From Treponema sp. (GTDB taxonomy: Bacteria; Spirochaetota; Spirochaetia; Treponematales; Breznakiellaceae), in assembly GCA_031286205.1 (NCBI GenBank), contig JAITUR010000091.1, forward strand, positions 35,888 to 99,887: a DNA stretch of 64,000 bases. The letters are read 5' to 3'. Below, in pieces: positions 11,589 to 20,531 of the stretch. The translations under genes were made by a program, and so were the position numbers. The notes beneath the pieces are model-generated. The model did not search any database. It saw only the letters and a program-made list of their open reading frames with translations, and was not told the origin of the DNA. Numbering within the stretch: position 1 is the first letter of the stretch; every line of letters begins with the position of its first letter.

Positions 11589-12722
11589 TTAACTTGTAGA
11601 AGTTTCGTAAATAATTTCCAGTGTTCGTTCTACGCATTTATCCCACGAAAAGTCTTTGGCTCTTTCCAGCCCAAGGCTTCGGTATTCGTTGTAAATATCG
11701 CGGTCGCTGGAGACAGTTATCATTCTATCCGCCATATCTTCTACATTGTACGGGTCAAAATAAAGGGCGGCATGATCTGCCGTCTCCGGCAGCGAGGCGG
11801 CTCGGGCGCAGAGTACGGGTACTCCGCATGCCATAGCTTCTATCGCCCCCATTCCAAAACCTTCGTACATTGACGGATAAACTACAAAATCCGCGCCCGC
11901 ATACAGCTCCGGCAGACTATTTGTCGGAAAATAACCGGTAAAGAAAATATCGCTTTTCCAGGGGGAAGCGGCGGCGGCATCTTTTACAAGAGAGGCATTA
12001 TTACTGTCTCCGCCCGCTAAAACAAGGCGATGCGGGAACTTGGTTTTTTCCTTAAAAATATCAAAGGCTTTTATAAGGCGGATATGGTTTTTTACGGGAT
12101 GATCTATTCTGGAAACACATAATACATACGGGCGGCGGAAGCTGAACGGCTGGATTAATAAAACACTTTCTTCGTTTCTTTGTCTGGGAAAAAATTTTGT
12201 ATGATCTATACCGTTGGAAACAACTTCTATGCGGTTTTCGCTTACTTTTGCGCGTTCGATAAGCTCCTGTTTTACCCAATGACTGACAGCTATTATTCTG
12301 TCCAGATGCCGAAGGGAATTTGGCATTACCATTCTTAAAAGAGCGCCAAGGTGAACCCTTGTTTTTATATTTCCCCAATATGCCGCCATGTCGTGAACAA
12401 CACCCACAGTAGGACAGGGAGATGAATACGGTAAATGCCTGTGAGCTGCCGGGAAAAGACACGCATCGAACTGGCGTTGTTTTGCAAATTGAGGATATTT
12501 ATAAATATGCCATAATGCAATACCGGTTTTTCCTTTAACTCTACAGCGGGGTATAAATTCAAAATTAGGGGCAACATCGCTGTATGTAAATTTATCGTAT
12601 TCCCAGCCAAATAGTTCAAAGAGAGCATGGGAAGGCGTTATTCGCCTTAATAGTTCAGATAAGTACATTCCTACGCCGGACTTGCCGCCGTCGCAGGCAA
12701 AAGTATCCAGTCCAATTTTCAT
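11589..12722 (-). CDS. GT4-family glycosyltransferase
   Basis: A 377-residue GT-B fold glycosyltransferase. The N-terminal GKSGVGMYLSELLRR (13-27) is the glycine-rich acceptor-side loop, and the C-terminal half has the GT4 donor site: VLCVSRIDHPVKNHIRLIKAF (about 200) and the E-x7-E segment PSMYEGFGMGAIEAMACGVPVL (about 285-306). No signal peptide is present, so it would act at the cytoplasmic face adding a hexose-type residue to the lipid-linked glycan. Its start overlaps the end of the exported 264-aa gene by four bases, placing it in one transcript with that gene and the initiating transferase. Sugar specificity cannot be read from sequence. Confidence 0.9.
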   Translation of the reverse strand: MKIGLDTFACDGGKSGVGMYLSELLRRITPSHALFELFGWEYDKFTYSDVAPNFEFIPRCRVKGKTGIALWHIYKYPQFAKQRQFDACLFPAAHRHLPYSSPCPTVGVVHDMAAYWGNIKTRVHLGALLRMVMPNSLRHLDRIIAVSHWVKQELIERAKVSENRIEVVSNGIDHTKFFPRQRNEESVLLIQPFSFRRPYVLCVSRIDHPVKNHIRLIKAFDIFKEKTKFPHRLVLAGGDSNNASLVKDAAAASPWKSDIFFTGYFPTNSLPELYAGADFVVYPSMYEGFGMGAIEAMACGVPVLCARAASLPETADHAALYFDPYNVEDMADRMITVSSDRDIYNEYRSLGLERAKDFSWDKCVERTLEIIYETSTS

Positions 12723-13513
12723 CTATTTACCTTTTTTAAAATTTCATCGGATGCCCATCCGGTAATAACGCCAAGGCGTTTTGTAATTGCAGATTCTATT
12801 TGAATTCTTGCGGAAGCAAAATCGGAAATATCAAATCCTGCTATACAGTAAATAAGCAAACCTTCTCTTATGGGTTCTATATAAAGCTGTGCTGTAAATT
12901 GCTCCTGTTTAATTACAGTAACAAAAAGATAATTTATATTTCTATAATTTGTAAGAGAGTAACGAAGTCCGTTTTGAGTGGGCGCAACTTCCGCGCGGTA
13001 GAATGTATTGCCAAAATTGGCATCTTTTAACCTGATAAAAATTGTCTCGGAGGCGGGAATGCTTAAAGCAGGAGCAGGATCAGGTATAGCTGAAGTTTGA
13101 GTGCTGCTTGTAATACGGGTAGCTTCTTCGAACAGGGGAGTAGGTCTTCCTCGGGTACTGGAGCTGTATAACCTGCCCTTTAATCCGCGGATATTGCCAA
13201 GAGCATTGTAAATATCCAGCATGGTTAAGCCGGAAGAATTTACGGGGATAACCTTTATAGTTTCTATTACATAACCGGAATTTTTATTAAGCACATTATT
13301 TGTAATTAGAGGGTCTATGCCGGAAGATTGATTCGCCAAAAGTGTAATACCCCTTGCCCTATGATGATAGGAAACATTGCCATTTTCGCTAAAACAAGAA
13401 GTCCTGACTTCTGTACTAATGGCAGGGAAAATATCGTTAAAAGCCCTAAGCTGCGCGAAAATGCTTGCAGAAATTATAAAATAAAAAACAAACAATAATG
13501 TTATTTTTTTCAT
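12719..13513 (-). CDS. exported protein of unknown function (264 aa)
   Basis: A typical signal peptide (KKITLLFVFYFIISASIFAQ, cleavage near residue 20) precedes a soluble domain rich in S, T and I. No catalytic motif was recognised; it may belong to a treponemal family annotated only as a DUF, but I cannot confirm which. It lies between the initiating sugar-phosphate transferase (directly adjacent) and a GT4 enzyme with a 4-base overlap, so it probably acts in periplasmic handling of the same glycan. Confidence 0.7.
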   Translation of the reverse strand: MKKITLLFVFYFIISASIFAQLRAFNDIFPAISTEVRTSCFSENGNVSYHHRARGITLLANQSSGIDPLITNNVLNKNSGYVIETIKVIPVNSSGLTMLDIYNALGNIRGLKGRLYSSSTRGRPTPLFEEATRITSSTQTSAIPDPAPALSIPASETIFIRLKDANFGNTFYRAEVAPTQNGLRYSLTNYRNINYLFVTVIKQEQFTAQLYIEPIREGLLIYCIAGFDISDFASARIQIESAITKRLGVITGWASDEILKKVNR

Positions 13514-14965
13514 TTAATATGCACCTTTCCCAAAAATAACAACGCCGAATGTTTTATAAATTATCCAGAGATCAAGCCATAAAGACCAGCTTTGCTGATA
13601 ATATGTATCGTATGTAACTCTGCTTTCGTACGCATCCGATCTTCCCGATACCTGCCACATTCCCGTTATTCCTGGTTTAATGGAAAAAACCCGTTCAAAA
13701 TCATCTTCGTATTCCGGAACTTCAAAATCAAAAATAGGACGCGGTCCTACAAGGGACATTTCTCCTTTTAATACATTGATAATCTGCGGTATCTCGTCTA
13801 TGCTTGTTCTTCTTATAAATTTTCCTATTAATGTAATTCTTGGATCTTTTTTTAACTTATGATTTTTTTTATATTCAGTCATTAGAGCGGGGTCTTTATT
13901 CAGTATTTCCTGCAATTTATTTTCGGCATCCAGTATCATAGAACGGAACTTGTAAACAATAAAATGTTTTCCGTTTTTTCCGACGCGTTTTTGTTTAAAG
14001 AATACGGGACCTTTAGAGGAAATTTTAATTAAAAACGCAATAATTAAAAGAAACGGTAAAACCATAAGACCGCCAATAATTACTATTCCAAGGTCTAAAA
14101 GTCTTTTTAGGAACAGGTTCCATGTAAGTTTAAATTTGCTGCTTGCATCAATACCCAAGACTCCGTTAAAATCGCGCACCGACATCCAAATACTGGAAAA
14201 GGTATAAAAGTTTGGAATAATTATATTGTATCTAAAAGCAGAAACAGAAGTATTAATAAGTTTTTTTAATTTTTTAGATTCTAAAGCAGGCATTGCTACT
14301 ATTGCCATTTTAATATTATATCTTTTTACAATTTCATGAGCAATTCTGGTATCATGAATAACCGGAATTCCGTCGATTTCGTTGTCAGAATCGGGGTTGT
14401 CATCCAGAAAAAGAACAGGGGTATAACCGGCGCTTGTATTTTTCTTTAAACATTGACAGACAAGCTTTGCGGTTTTACCGGAACCAAAAACAACGGCAGG
14501 AATTCCGCCCAATTTTGTTTTATATAAAAAAAGGTGACAAACGCTTCTTGCGACAAGAATGATTAATGTAGAAAAAACACAGCTTATTACAAAGGCAGTG
14601 TTAATGGAATCCCAAATATTGTGTTCTAAATAGCGGGAAAAAATAATACCGACATATGCCATAACAGAGCCGATTGTAATACGGCGCATTTCTTCGGAAG
14701 GGGCAAGAGAAACTCCGGGGTACAGACGAAGTATCTGAAAAATTACTATAAAAACCAGTATATACGGCCAATAGGTAATAAAGCTTTTTGCATCGATACT
14801 TTTATAATCAAACATAAACCCCCAAACTCTGACCCAAAAAAAACCCCACGCAAAAGAGATTAGAACGGCCACAAGGTCTGAGAGTATAAAAAAAGTTGCA
14901 GTAAGAGCGGAGCTGGTTCGCCTATACCTTGTGCGATACCAGACATCAAACTCGTTTAAGTTCAT
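13514..14965 (-). CDS. polyprenyl-phosphate sugar-1-phosphate transferase (WbaP/WcaJ-like)
   Basis: A 483-residue initiating enzyme of glycan synthesis that loads the first sugar-1-phosphate onto undecaprenyl phosphate. Four N-terminal transmembrane helices (about 20-135) are followed by a Rossmann-like CoA-binding-type domain (VVFGSGKTAKLVCQCL) and the C-terminal catalytic domain. That domain starts at KRLLDLGIVIIGG (about 285) and contains FKQKRVGKNGKHFIVYKFRSM, RRTSIDEIPQIINVLKGEMSLVGPRP and GITGMWQVSGR. The full length and three-part layout match WbaP. It is divergent from the Wzi-like gene at 15043. Confidence 0.94.
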   Translation of the reverse strand: MNLNEFDVWYRTRYRRTSSALTATFFILSDLVAVLISFAWGFFWVRVWGFMFDYKSIDAKSFITYWPYILVFIVIFQILRLYPGVSLAPSEEMRRITIGSVMAYVGIIFSRYLEHNIWDSINTAFVISCVFSTLIILVARSVCHLFLYKTKLGGIPAVVFGSGKTAKLVCQCLKKNTSAGYTPVLFLDDNPDSDNEIDGIPVIHDTRIAHEIVKRYNIKMAIVAMPALESKKLKKLINTSVSAFRYNIIIPNFYTFSSIWMSVRDFNGVLGIDASSKFKLTWNLFLKRLLDLGIVIIGGLMVLPFLLIIAFLIKISSKGPVFFKQKRVGKNGKHFIVYKFRSMILDAENKLQEILNKDPALMTEYKKNHKLKKDPRITLIGKFIRRTSIDEIPQIINVLKGEMSLVGPRPIFDFEVPEYEDDFERVFSIKPGITGMWQVSGRSDAYESRVTYDTYYQQSWSLWLDLWIIYKTFGVVIFGKGAY

Positions 14966-15007
14966 AAATATAAAATGACTTAAAAAGTAAAAAATTACAA
15001 GTATATC

Positions 15008-15036
15008 TGGACAAATAATTGTTATATTGCTATATT
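15008..15036 (+). promoter_or_regulatory. promoter of the first Wzi-like gene
   Basis: TGGACA (15008-15013), a 17-base spacer and TATATT (15031-15036) make a good sigma-70 promoter. Only six bases separate the -10 from the ATG at 15043, so the expected transcription start falls on the start codon and the message would be leaderless. Confidence 0.55.
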
Positions 15037-15042
15037 AAAGAT

Positions 15043-17022
15043 ATGAAAAAACATCTAATTATTGTAGTTTTGTGTGCTTTTATTGTTAATTTACCGGTAT
15101 TTGCACAGACCCATAGTCCGGTTCCATTAGGGGACCAGATTTACCATATTTTGGAGATTGCTCAAATGCGCGGTCTTACGGGAGCATTGCCGGGAGTAAA
15201 GCCTTACTCCCACGCTCAAGTCCTGAATATAATCGATAAAATCCTGGATGCGGATTTAAGCGATACAGAGCGTTCAATTTTGGAACAGCATAAAAAACGG
15301 CTTAGTCCGCCCAGGGAAGGTTTAGACCTTGTCCGCGGGACAATTTCCGAAGAACTTACCGTAAATGATTCCTATTTTTCTTTTGAATTTGGTTTTGGAT
15401 TGGATTTTGTTTTTTCGGGCGGGTATTATGCCATTGCAGGCGGTTATGAATACGCAGATGGCGATCCCGAACAATTTAAGGGCGCAAGTCACGCAAAAGC
15501 GGGATTATATACAGCGATTGATATTGGTATTCCTCTTTCTTTTAAGGGTGACCTTGGAAAAAACACTTCCTACGGACTTTCCATTATTGGTAGAATTGTT
15601 AAAAATCCCCGTGCTGTTTTAGGAAGAGGGCATAATATATTTTGGGAATATGTTCCGGAAGATGATCCCAGAAATACTCACCCTTTATACAGACAGGTTA
15701 CAATTTTTGGCGAACCTTTAGCGTATTTTCCTTATACCTATAAAAGACGATGGGACGGTTTTGTTTGGCCTTATGATAATTTATCCTCTAGTTCTATGAG
15801 AGCATGGCCTTATGATCTTTCTGTAGGTTATACAATGATTCCGGAGCTTTCCGGTACTCTTTTAGATAATTATGTTAGTTATCGTATAGCCCGTATAGAT
15901 CGTGAATGGGCGGGTATAACGACCGGTTCCAGTCTTGTACTTAACCAGGCGGCGCAGCCTTTCCTTGGGGCGGAACTAACTATTACAACCCCTTTCGAAT
16001 GGTTTAATATATCTTCGCTTACAGGGGTTCTGGAATTTCATAATGCTTTCGGAAGAAATCCGAATAGTTTAAACGATTCTTCATTAAAAAGATCGTCGGA
16101 GGTTTTTCAGAATGCTTTTTCTATTGTAATGCTGGAATTGGATTTTAAATATGTTCATTTTGATGTAGGAACAACTTCTGTATGGTCAAAAAGATTTGAA
16201 CTTGCATACCCTTTCCCATTTGCAGAAAATCTTATGACTCAGAATAATCTTGGAGATTGGGATAATATGTCATTGTTTTTTAATATAATGGGACAGTATC
16301 CGAGTATAGGTAAAGTATGGTTTTCCTGGCTTATGAATGAATTTAATATTTCCGAACCGAATAAATGGGAAAAAGACAGAAGTATGTTTATATTTCAGGC
16401 AGGCGCTTCTGTAATGATACCAAAGCTTCCATTTACGACAATTACATTTAGCTATACAAAAAACGAACCATATAACTATACACATACCCGCGAAAATATG
16501 CCGTGGTATGGAGTAGACGATAACGGAAACCCGCTTTTAATGGAAACAAATTATATTAATTTTGGAAAATCTTTAGGACATTATATACCGCCAAATTCGG
16601 ACGAGATTCTTGTGCGCATAACTACTATGCCTCTTAGCAATTCCATGTTTAGTTTACAATACCAGTTAATTCGTCATGGTGCGGATTATGGGGACAGGGC
16701 AGTAGACGGAAGTTCATTATGGTCGGAATTGGGAGGAAACAGGAGTTCGCAGCCCGAGTTAAGAAAATATTTTCTTCGTGATGGCGCATACCAATGGATG
16801 CATATTGCAAAAGTAAGAGGAGAATATTCTTTTGTAGAAAAAAAATGGCCGTTTAAAGTATTTGCGGAAATTGGCGGAGTATATTCTTATTTTACGGATA
16901 TTGATTCCGGCATACCGCCAAATTCAGGCGAACCTAATCCATATAGCGTAATAAATACACCGCAATATCCGCATCAGTTGTATTTTATTGGAACTATAGG
17001 GATAACAATATTCCCAAAGTAA
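15043..17022 (+). CDS. Wzi-like capsule-assembly outer-membrane protein
   Basis: I place the start at the ATG at 15043, whose product begins with a clean signal peptide (MKKHLIIVVLCAFIVNLPVFAQ); an upstream TTG at 15019 would put eight polar residues before it. The 659-residue protein has a helical N-terminal segment (VPLGDQIYHILEIAQMRGLTGALPGVKPYSHAQV) typical of the Wzi family, followed by long alternating aromatic strands of an outer-membrane barrel. Wzi proteins anchor or assemble capsule at the surface. It ends in a 29-base convergent overlap with a second Wzi-like gene. The barrel assignment is by pattern only. Confidence 0.8.
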   Translation: MKKHLIIVVLCAFIVNLPVFAQTHSPVPLGDQIYHILEIAQMRGLTGALPGVKPYSHAQVLNIIDKILDADLSDTERSILEQHKKRLSPPREGLDLVRGTISEELTVNDSYFSFEFGFGLDFVFSGGYYAIAGGYEYADGDPEQFKGASHAKAGLYTAIDIGIPLSFKGDLGKNTSYGLSIIGRIVKNPRAVLGRGHNIFWEYVPEDDPRNTHPLYRQVTIFGEPLAYFPYTYKRRWDGFVWPYDNLSSSSMRAWPYDLSVGYTMIPELSGTLLDNYVSYRIARIDREWAGITTGSSLVLNQAAQPFLGAELTITTPFEWFNISSLTGVLEFHNAFGRNPNSLNDSSLKRSSEVFQNAFSIVMLELDFKYVHFDVGTTSVWSKRFELAYPFPFAENLMTQNNLGDWDNMSLFFNIMGQYPSIGKVWFSWLMNEFNISEPNKWEKDRSMFIFQAGASVMIPKLPFTTITFSYTKNEPYNYTHTRENMPWYGVDDNGNPLLMETNYINFGKSLGHYIPPNSDEILVRITTMPLSNSMFSLQYQLIRHGADYGDRAVDGSSLWSELGGNRSSQPELRKYFLRDGAYQWMHIAKVRGEYSFVEKKWPFKVFAEIGGVYSYFTDIDSGIPPNSGEPNPYSVINTPQYPHQLYFIGTIGITIFPK

Positions 17023-18634
17023 ACTGACCTCCGGTTTTTGTGGAACCTTTATAGTTATTTATTACCCCGGTTAGATCGCAGTTAAGTGTAATGTATTTTG
17101 ATATTTTCCATTTTGCATCTAACGATAAGATAAAATTATTTTCCGCGCTTCCTGAGGGGGTTTTTTCGGCTGTAGCTTTTTCGCTTACAATCCAATCCCA
17201 TAATAATCCGTCTTTATCGTGTTCGCCTTTAGAAATCCAGGAAAACCTGCCGGAAATATTTAATGAATATTGATTAAAAAACTCTGCTCCCAAAGAGAGT
17301 GTTATGGTATCTCTTGGATAACCAATAAATCTGTATCCTCCGGCATAATCCATATGTATAATGCTTGCAAAAGGCGAGTTTAGAATATGCAGATATGGGT
17401 CTGTGTATATAAATTCCAGAAAAAATACAGAGCCCCATTTATTAAATGAATGACTGTATTGAATCCCCGCCAAAAAACCTGTTCCATTAGGCGGCTGGTC
17501 GGGATCAGCCTTTAATTCTTCCTGAGTTGCCCATTGATTCATAACAAATTGTCCGTAAACAGAAAGGGAACGGATTATATTATAATTTAATTCGACAGAA
17601 AAAAATGAACCATTCATATATCCTATTGATTTGTCGGTATTTGTAGGCTGCCATGTATCATATTTCTGCCATGTAAATAATGAATGAAAAAGCATAATAG
17701 GGTTAAGATATTGTAATTCTATAGACGAGTTCCCTGCCATTACCCCTTCCATTAAAGATATTGTTAATTTTTTAAACAAAGTAATATCAAAACGATGAAT
17801 ATAAAAATAACGGTCTAATGTTTTTTTCAGAAAATCATCATCCCAATCTAAGTTGTGTAAATCTGTGTCGATCATGCTTTTGTAAATAGTAAGCGGCATT
17901 TGATTTACAATTACAGAATATTTTACGGAAGGAGTAAAAAAAGAAGCTCTGGCAAAAGTATAGTAGTCCGTTTTATCGTTAAAAGAAAGGCTTCCTGTGT
18001 GTCCTGAACCCCAGTAGAGTTTATCCCTGCCAATTTGGAAATTCCACCAATTGCCGCCCGCAGCTCCAAAAGCTCTTAATGGTATTTTATTTTCTGTCTG
18101 CGAAAAACTAAAAGGAATATTAATATCAAAAGTATCAAATCTGTCATTGTATCCGGGTCTCATAATTAAAACAGGTTCGACATAAAACTGTAAAGAATTA
18201 AAAAATCCAAGACGGACAGGGGCGGAAATTAAAGCCGGAGTTTCCGGATATGGAGAAGGCCAGGTAAGATTGTCATTGTATTTTAATCTTGCTTCCAGGT
18301 TAAAATTTAAGTCTGCCAAAAATGTAAAATCTTCGTAATTTATAGATATAAAAGCTGTTGGTACAAGTCTGTCCATTATTCTGTCATAAGCCAGTTTTGC
18401 GGGAAGCGAAAGATTTTCCGGGTCTATGCTGTTAATAAAGTTTTCCAGTTCGCCAAGACCCAGCGGCGGGGAATAAGAAAGAAAGGGTTTCCCTGTTTCC
18501 AGCGAAAGAAATCGTATATCCTGAAAGACAGGATCATTTGTTAAAACCATATCAAAAGGTTTTGCGTATAATATACCCGTTTTTAACAAGATTAAAAGGA
18601 ATAAAATAAATGGATGCCGATAAACTTTGTTCAT
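16994..18634 (-). CDS. second Wzi-like outer-membrane protein
   Basis: A 546-residue protein with a signal peptide (HPFILFLLILLKTGILYAK). It has a short helical region resembling the Wzi N-terminus (PPLGLGELENFINSIDPENLSLPAKLAYDRI) and then beta-strand-rich sequence with barrel-like aromatic girdles, including GRDKLYWGSGHTGSLSFNDK, a segment typical of Wzi proteins. It faces the other Wzi-like gene and their 3' ends overlap by 29 bases, so antisense effects between the two messages are possible. Likely role: surface attachment of the glycan made by this locus. Confidence 0.8.
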   Translation of the reverse strand: MNKVYRHPFILFLLILLKTGILYAKPFDMVLTNDPVFQDIRFLSLETGKPFLSYSPPLGLGELENFINSIDPENLSLPAKLAYDRIMDRLVPTAFISINYEDFTFLADLNFNLEARLKYNDNLTWPSPYPETPALISAPVRLGFFNSLQFYVEPVLIMRPGYNDRFDTFDINIPFSFSQTENKIPLRAFGAAGGNWWNFQIGRDKLYWGSGHTGSLSFNDKTDYYTFARASFFTPSVKYSVIVNQMPLTIYKSMIDTDLHNLDWDDDFLKKTLDRYFYIHRFDITLFKKLTISLMEGVMAGNSSIELQYLNPIMLFHSLFTWQKYDTWQPTNTDKSIGYMNGSFFSVELNYNIIRSLSVYGQFVMNQWATQEELKADPDQPPNGTGFLAGIQYSHSFNKWGSVFFLEFIYTDPYLHILNSPFASIIHMDYAGGYRFIGYPRDTITLSLGAEFFNQYSLNISGRFSWISKGEHDKDGLLWDWIVSEKATAEKTPSGSAENNFILSLDAKWKISKYITLNCDLTGVINNYKGSTKTGGQFTLGILLSL

Positions 18635-18642
18635 GTTTAATG

Positions 18643-18690
18643 ATTATAAAAAATAACAGTATTGTCAATAGGGGTAATTTACAGTAGAAT
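18643..18690. promoter_or_regulatory. interleaved divergent promoters sharing a -35 site
   Basis: Plus strand: TTGTCA (18662-18667), 17-base spacer, TAGAAT (18685-18690), then seven bases to the ATG at 18698. Minus strand: TTGACA on 18668-18663 and a perfect TATAAT on 18648-18643, eight bases before the ATG at 18634, though the 14-base spacer is short. The two -35 boxes share the palindromic ATTGTCAAT, so the genes probably compete for polymerase, and both messages would lack a leader. Confidence 0.5.
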
Positions 18691-18697
18691 ATAAATT

Positions 18698-19825
18698 ATG
18701 ATTACCGTACTTGTTTATTATGAGAGGATTTCTCTTTATCATACTATGGTTCCATTTTTTTTAAGGAATTACGAGAATAAAAAACCGGTATTCCATTTTA
18801 CCCAGTCTGTAGAATGGTGTCTAACAAAGGACAAAAATACCGTGCTTTTTATGGAAAGGTGGTTTCAACACAGGCAGCCGCGCGATTTAGAAGATTCTGA
18901 TTTTGAACTTTTACGAAAACTGCGGGATAAATATAAAAAAATAGTTTTTTTCTGCGGTCAGCCGGAGGCGGGTAATAATAGAATGGATATTTTACCTTAT
19001 GTCGATAAATTATTTTATAAATCAATTTTTACTGACAGAGATAATTACTGCAAAAAGCTGTACGGTAAAAATCTTTTTTCGGATTATTATCATAACCAAT
19101 ATGGCATTAATGATGATCCAATATATATAATTAAATCTGAAGTAAATCGGCAGGATGCTGTAAAACCCGAATTATCGTGGAATATTGGATTAGGCACATA
19201 TCCCCGTTATCATTGGCCTCAGCGGCTAGGGACTGCAATGGCAAGGGCATCAATGCCCGGTTTTGGCAAGCTGATTGGAGGCAAAACACAAAAACGCGCA
19301 AAGCTGCCGGGAGCGGGAAAGCCGCCCAAAGATTTTTCTGGCAGCGCTAGAAGTATATCCGTACATGCCAGGATACAGCCGGTAACTTGTCCGTCTATAG
19401 CGTATCAGCGGGTGCTTTTTTTAGAATGTATCAAGGCATTACCTGAAGACAAGCAACAATTTTTTATTACAGGCAGAGTTGCGCAAAACAAGTACTATAA
19501 CGAACTTGCAGATTCTAAAATAACACTTTCTCCTTTTGGCTGGGGAGAAGTTTGCTTCCGCGATTTCGAAGCTATTTTGGCAGGTTCTCTTTTATTTAAG
19601 CCCGATATGTCGCATCTTGTTACATGGCCTGATGTGTATATTCCTTACGAAACATATATTCCGCTAAAATGGGACGGAAGCGATTTATTGGAAAAAACAG
19701 AACGGTATTTAGATGACGAAAAAGAAAGAAATCGAATAACCGTAAATGCGCTGGATCAGTATCGATCTGAAATGCAGGGGCTTTCGCAAAGAACCGATCT
19801 TATTATGAATTCTTTACAGCTTTAA
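18698..19825 (+). CDS. exostosin/GT47-like glycosyltransferase
   Basis: A 375-residue protein without signal peptide. The C-terminal segment KITLSPFGWGEVCFRDFEAILAGSLLFKPDMSHLVTWPDVY (about 270-310) is characteristic of exostosin-type and related GT-B transferases, where the acidic F-E-A-I/L region binds the nucleotide sugar. The N-terminal half (VLVYYERISLYHTMVPFFLRNY) has no family I can name. It is a single plus-strand gene between divergent partners, and its 3' end overlaps the CDP-alcohol phosphatidyltransferase-like gene by 23 bases. Donor and acceptor are unknown. Confidence 0.72.
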   Translation: MITVLVYYERISLYHTMVPFFLRNYENKKPVFHFTQSVEWCLTKDKNTVLFMERWFQHRQPRDLEDSDFELLRKLRDKYKKIVFFCGQPEAGNNRMDILPYVDKLFYKSIFTDRDNYCKKLYGKNLFSDYYHNQYGINDDPIYIIKSEVNRQDAVKPELSWNIGLGTYPRYHWPQRLGTAMARASMPGFGKLIGGKTQKRAKLPGAGKPPKDFSGSARSISVHARIQPVTCPSIAYQRVLFLECIKALPEDKQQFFITGRVAQNKYYNELADSKITLSPFGWGEVCFRDFEAILAGSLLFKPDMSHLVTWPDVYIPYETYIPLKWDGSDLLEKTERYLDDEKERNRITVNALDQYRSEMQGLSQRTDLIMNSLQL

Positions 19826-20495
19826 TTCCCAGTTTAAAAAGAGAAGCTGCGCACCCTAATCCATAAAACGCGGCATTAAACCAAACAACTCCCCACATGC
19901 ACGGCAAAGAATCGATATAATGAAAAATTAAAACAATGGGCATTAGAAAACCGGTAATGCCTGTGTTATTTGCAAGTATTTTTTCTAAGGAAACAGATTT
20001 TCGGGCGCTGTCTCCTACAATGTTTTTATACATTTGAAAAGCAACACGGGTAAGCAGGTTTGCGGAAGAAGTAAGCCCTACAATAATAAGTACAGGCCAA
20101 TAATCGGTTTTCCAAAAAATCCACATTCCTGTTCCAAAAAAAACCATAGTATATGCAATATAACCTGTTACAGCATCCGCCCAGCCGCCCCAAGGACCCG
20201 CTTTGCCTGTAACTCGCGCCATATTGCCGTCCACGCAATCCAATACGGCAAAAACATTAAAAAGTATTGCGCCTATGCCAATAAGCTGGTAATTGCCGGG
20301 CAATGAAAAAAGAATGCCGCCGGCCATGCAAATAAAAGCGGATATATATGATACAACGGAAGGAGAAAGGTGGAATCGTAATAAGAGCCAGGAAATCGGA
20401 AATGATACGGGGCGCAGAAAAATGTTTATCCATATACTGTCTATTTTTCTTTTTTCGCGGGGCAGGGAAGCTATAATTTCTTTCATGGTATACAT
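19803..20495 (-). CDS. CDP-alcohol phosphatidyltransferase-like membrane protein
   Basis: About 230 residues with roughly six transmembrane helices. The family motif is present as D-CV-DG-NM-AR-x8-G-GWA-D-AVT-G: the first three aspartates, AR and both glycines are in place, but the fourth aspartate, the proposed catalytic base, is glycine. The family moves a phospho-group from a CDP-alcohol to a second alcohol in the membrane. A CDP substrate would fit the CMP-AEP chemistry at 2524-6765, but activity is doubtful. I prefer the ATG at 20495, which sits seven bases from a good -10; a TTG at 20531 would extend the protein by 12 residues and an ATG at 20486 would shorten it. Confidence 0.8.
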   Translation of the reverse strand: MYTMKEIIASLPREKRKIDSIWINIFLRPVSFPISWLLLRFHLSPSVVSYISAFICMAGGILFSLPGNYQLIGIGAILFNVFAVLDCVDGNMARVTGKAGPWGGWADAVTGYIAYTMVFFGTGMWIFWKTDYWPVLIIVGLTSSANLLTRVAFQMYKNIVGDSARKSVSLEKILANNTGITGFLMPIVLIFHYIDSLPCMWGVVWFNAAFYGLGCAASLFKLGIKAVKNS

Positions 20496-20531
20496 ATTGA
20501 TACTTATATCAATATATGCTAAATTATTCAA
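20494..20531. promoter_or_regulatory. interleaved divergent promoters with an inverted repeat
   Basis: Plus strand: TTGATA (20497-20502), 17 bases, TAAATT (20520-20525), then six bases to the GTG at 20532. Minus strand: TTGAAT (20531-20526), 17 bases, TATAAG (20508-20503), then seven bases to the ATG at 20495. The inverted repeat TATTGATA-CTTA-TATCAATA (20495-20514) covers parts of both, so one regulator or polymerase competition could switch the pair. Confidence 0.55.

Noticed and set aside
12061..12628. Alternative-frame ORFs inside the GT4 gene
   Set aside because: They share the strand with the real gene in another frame and show no motif.
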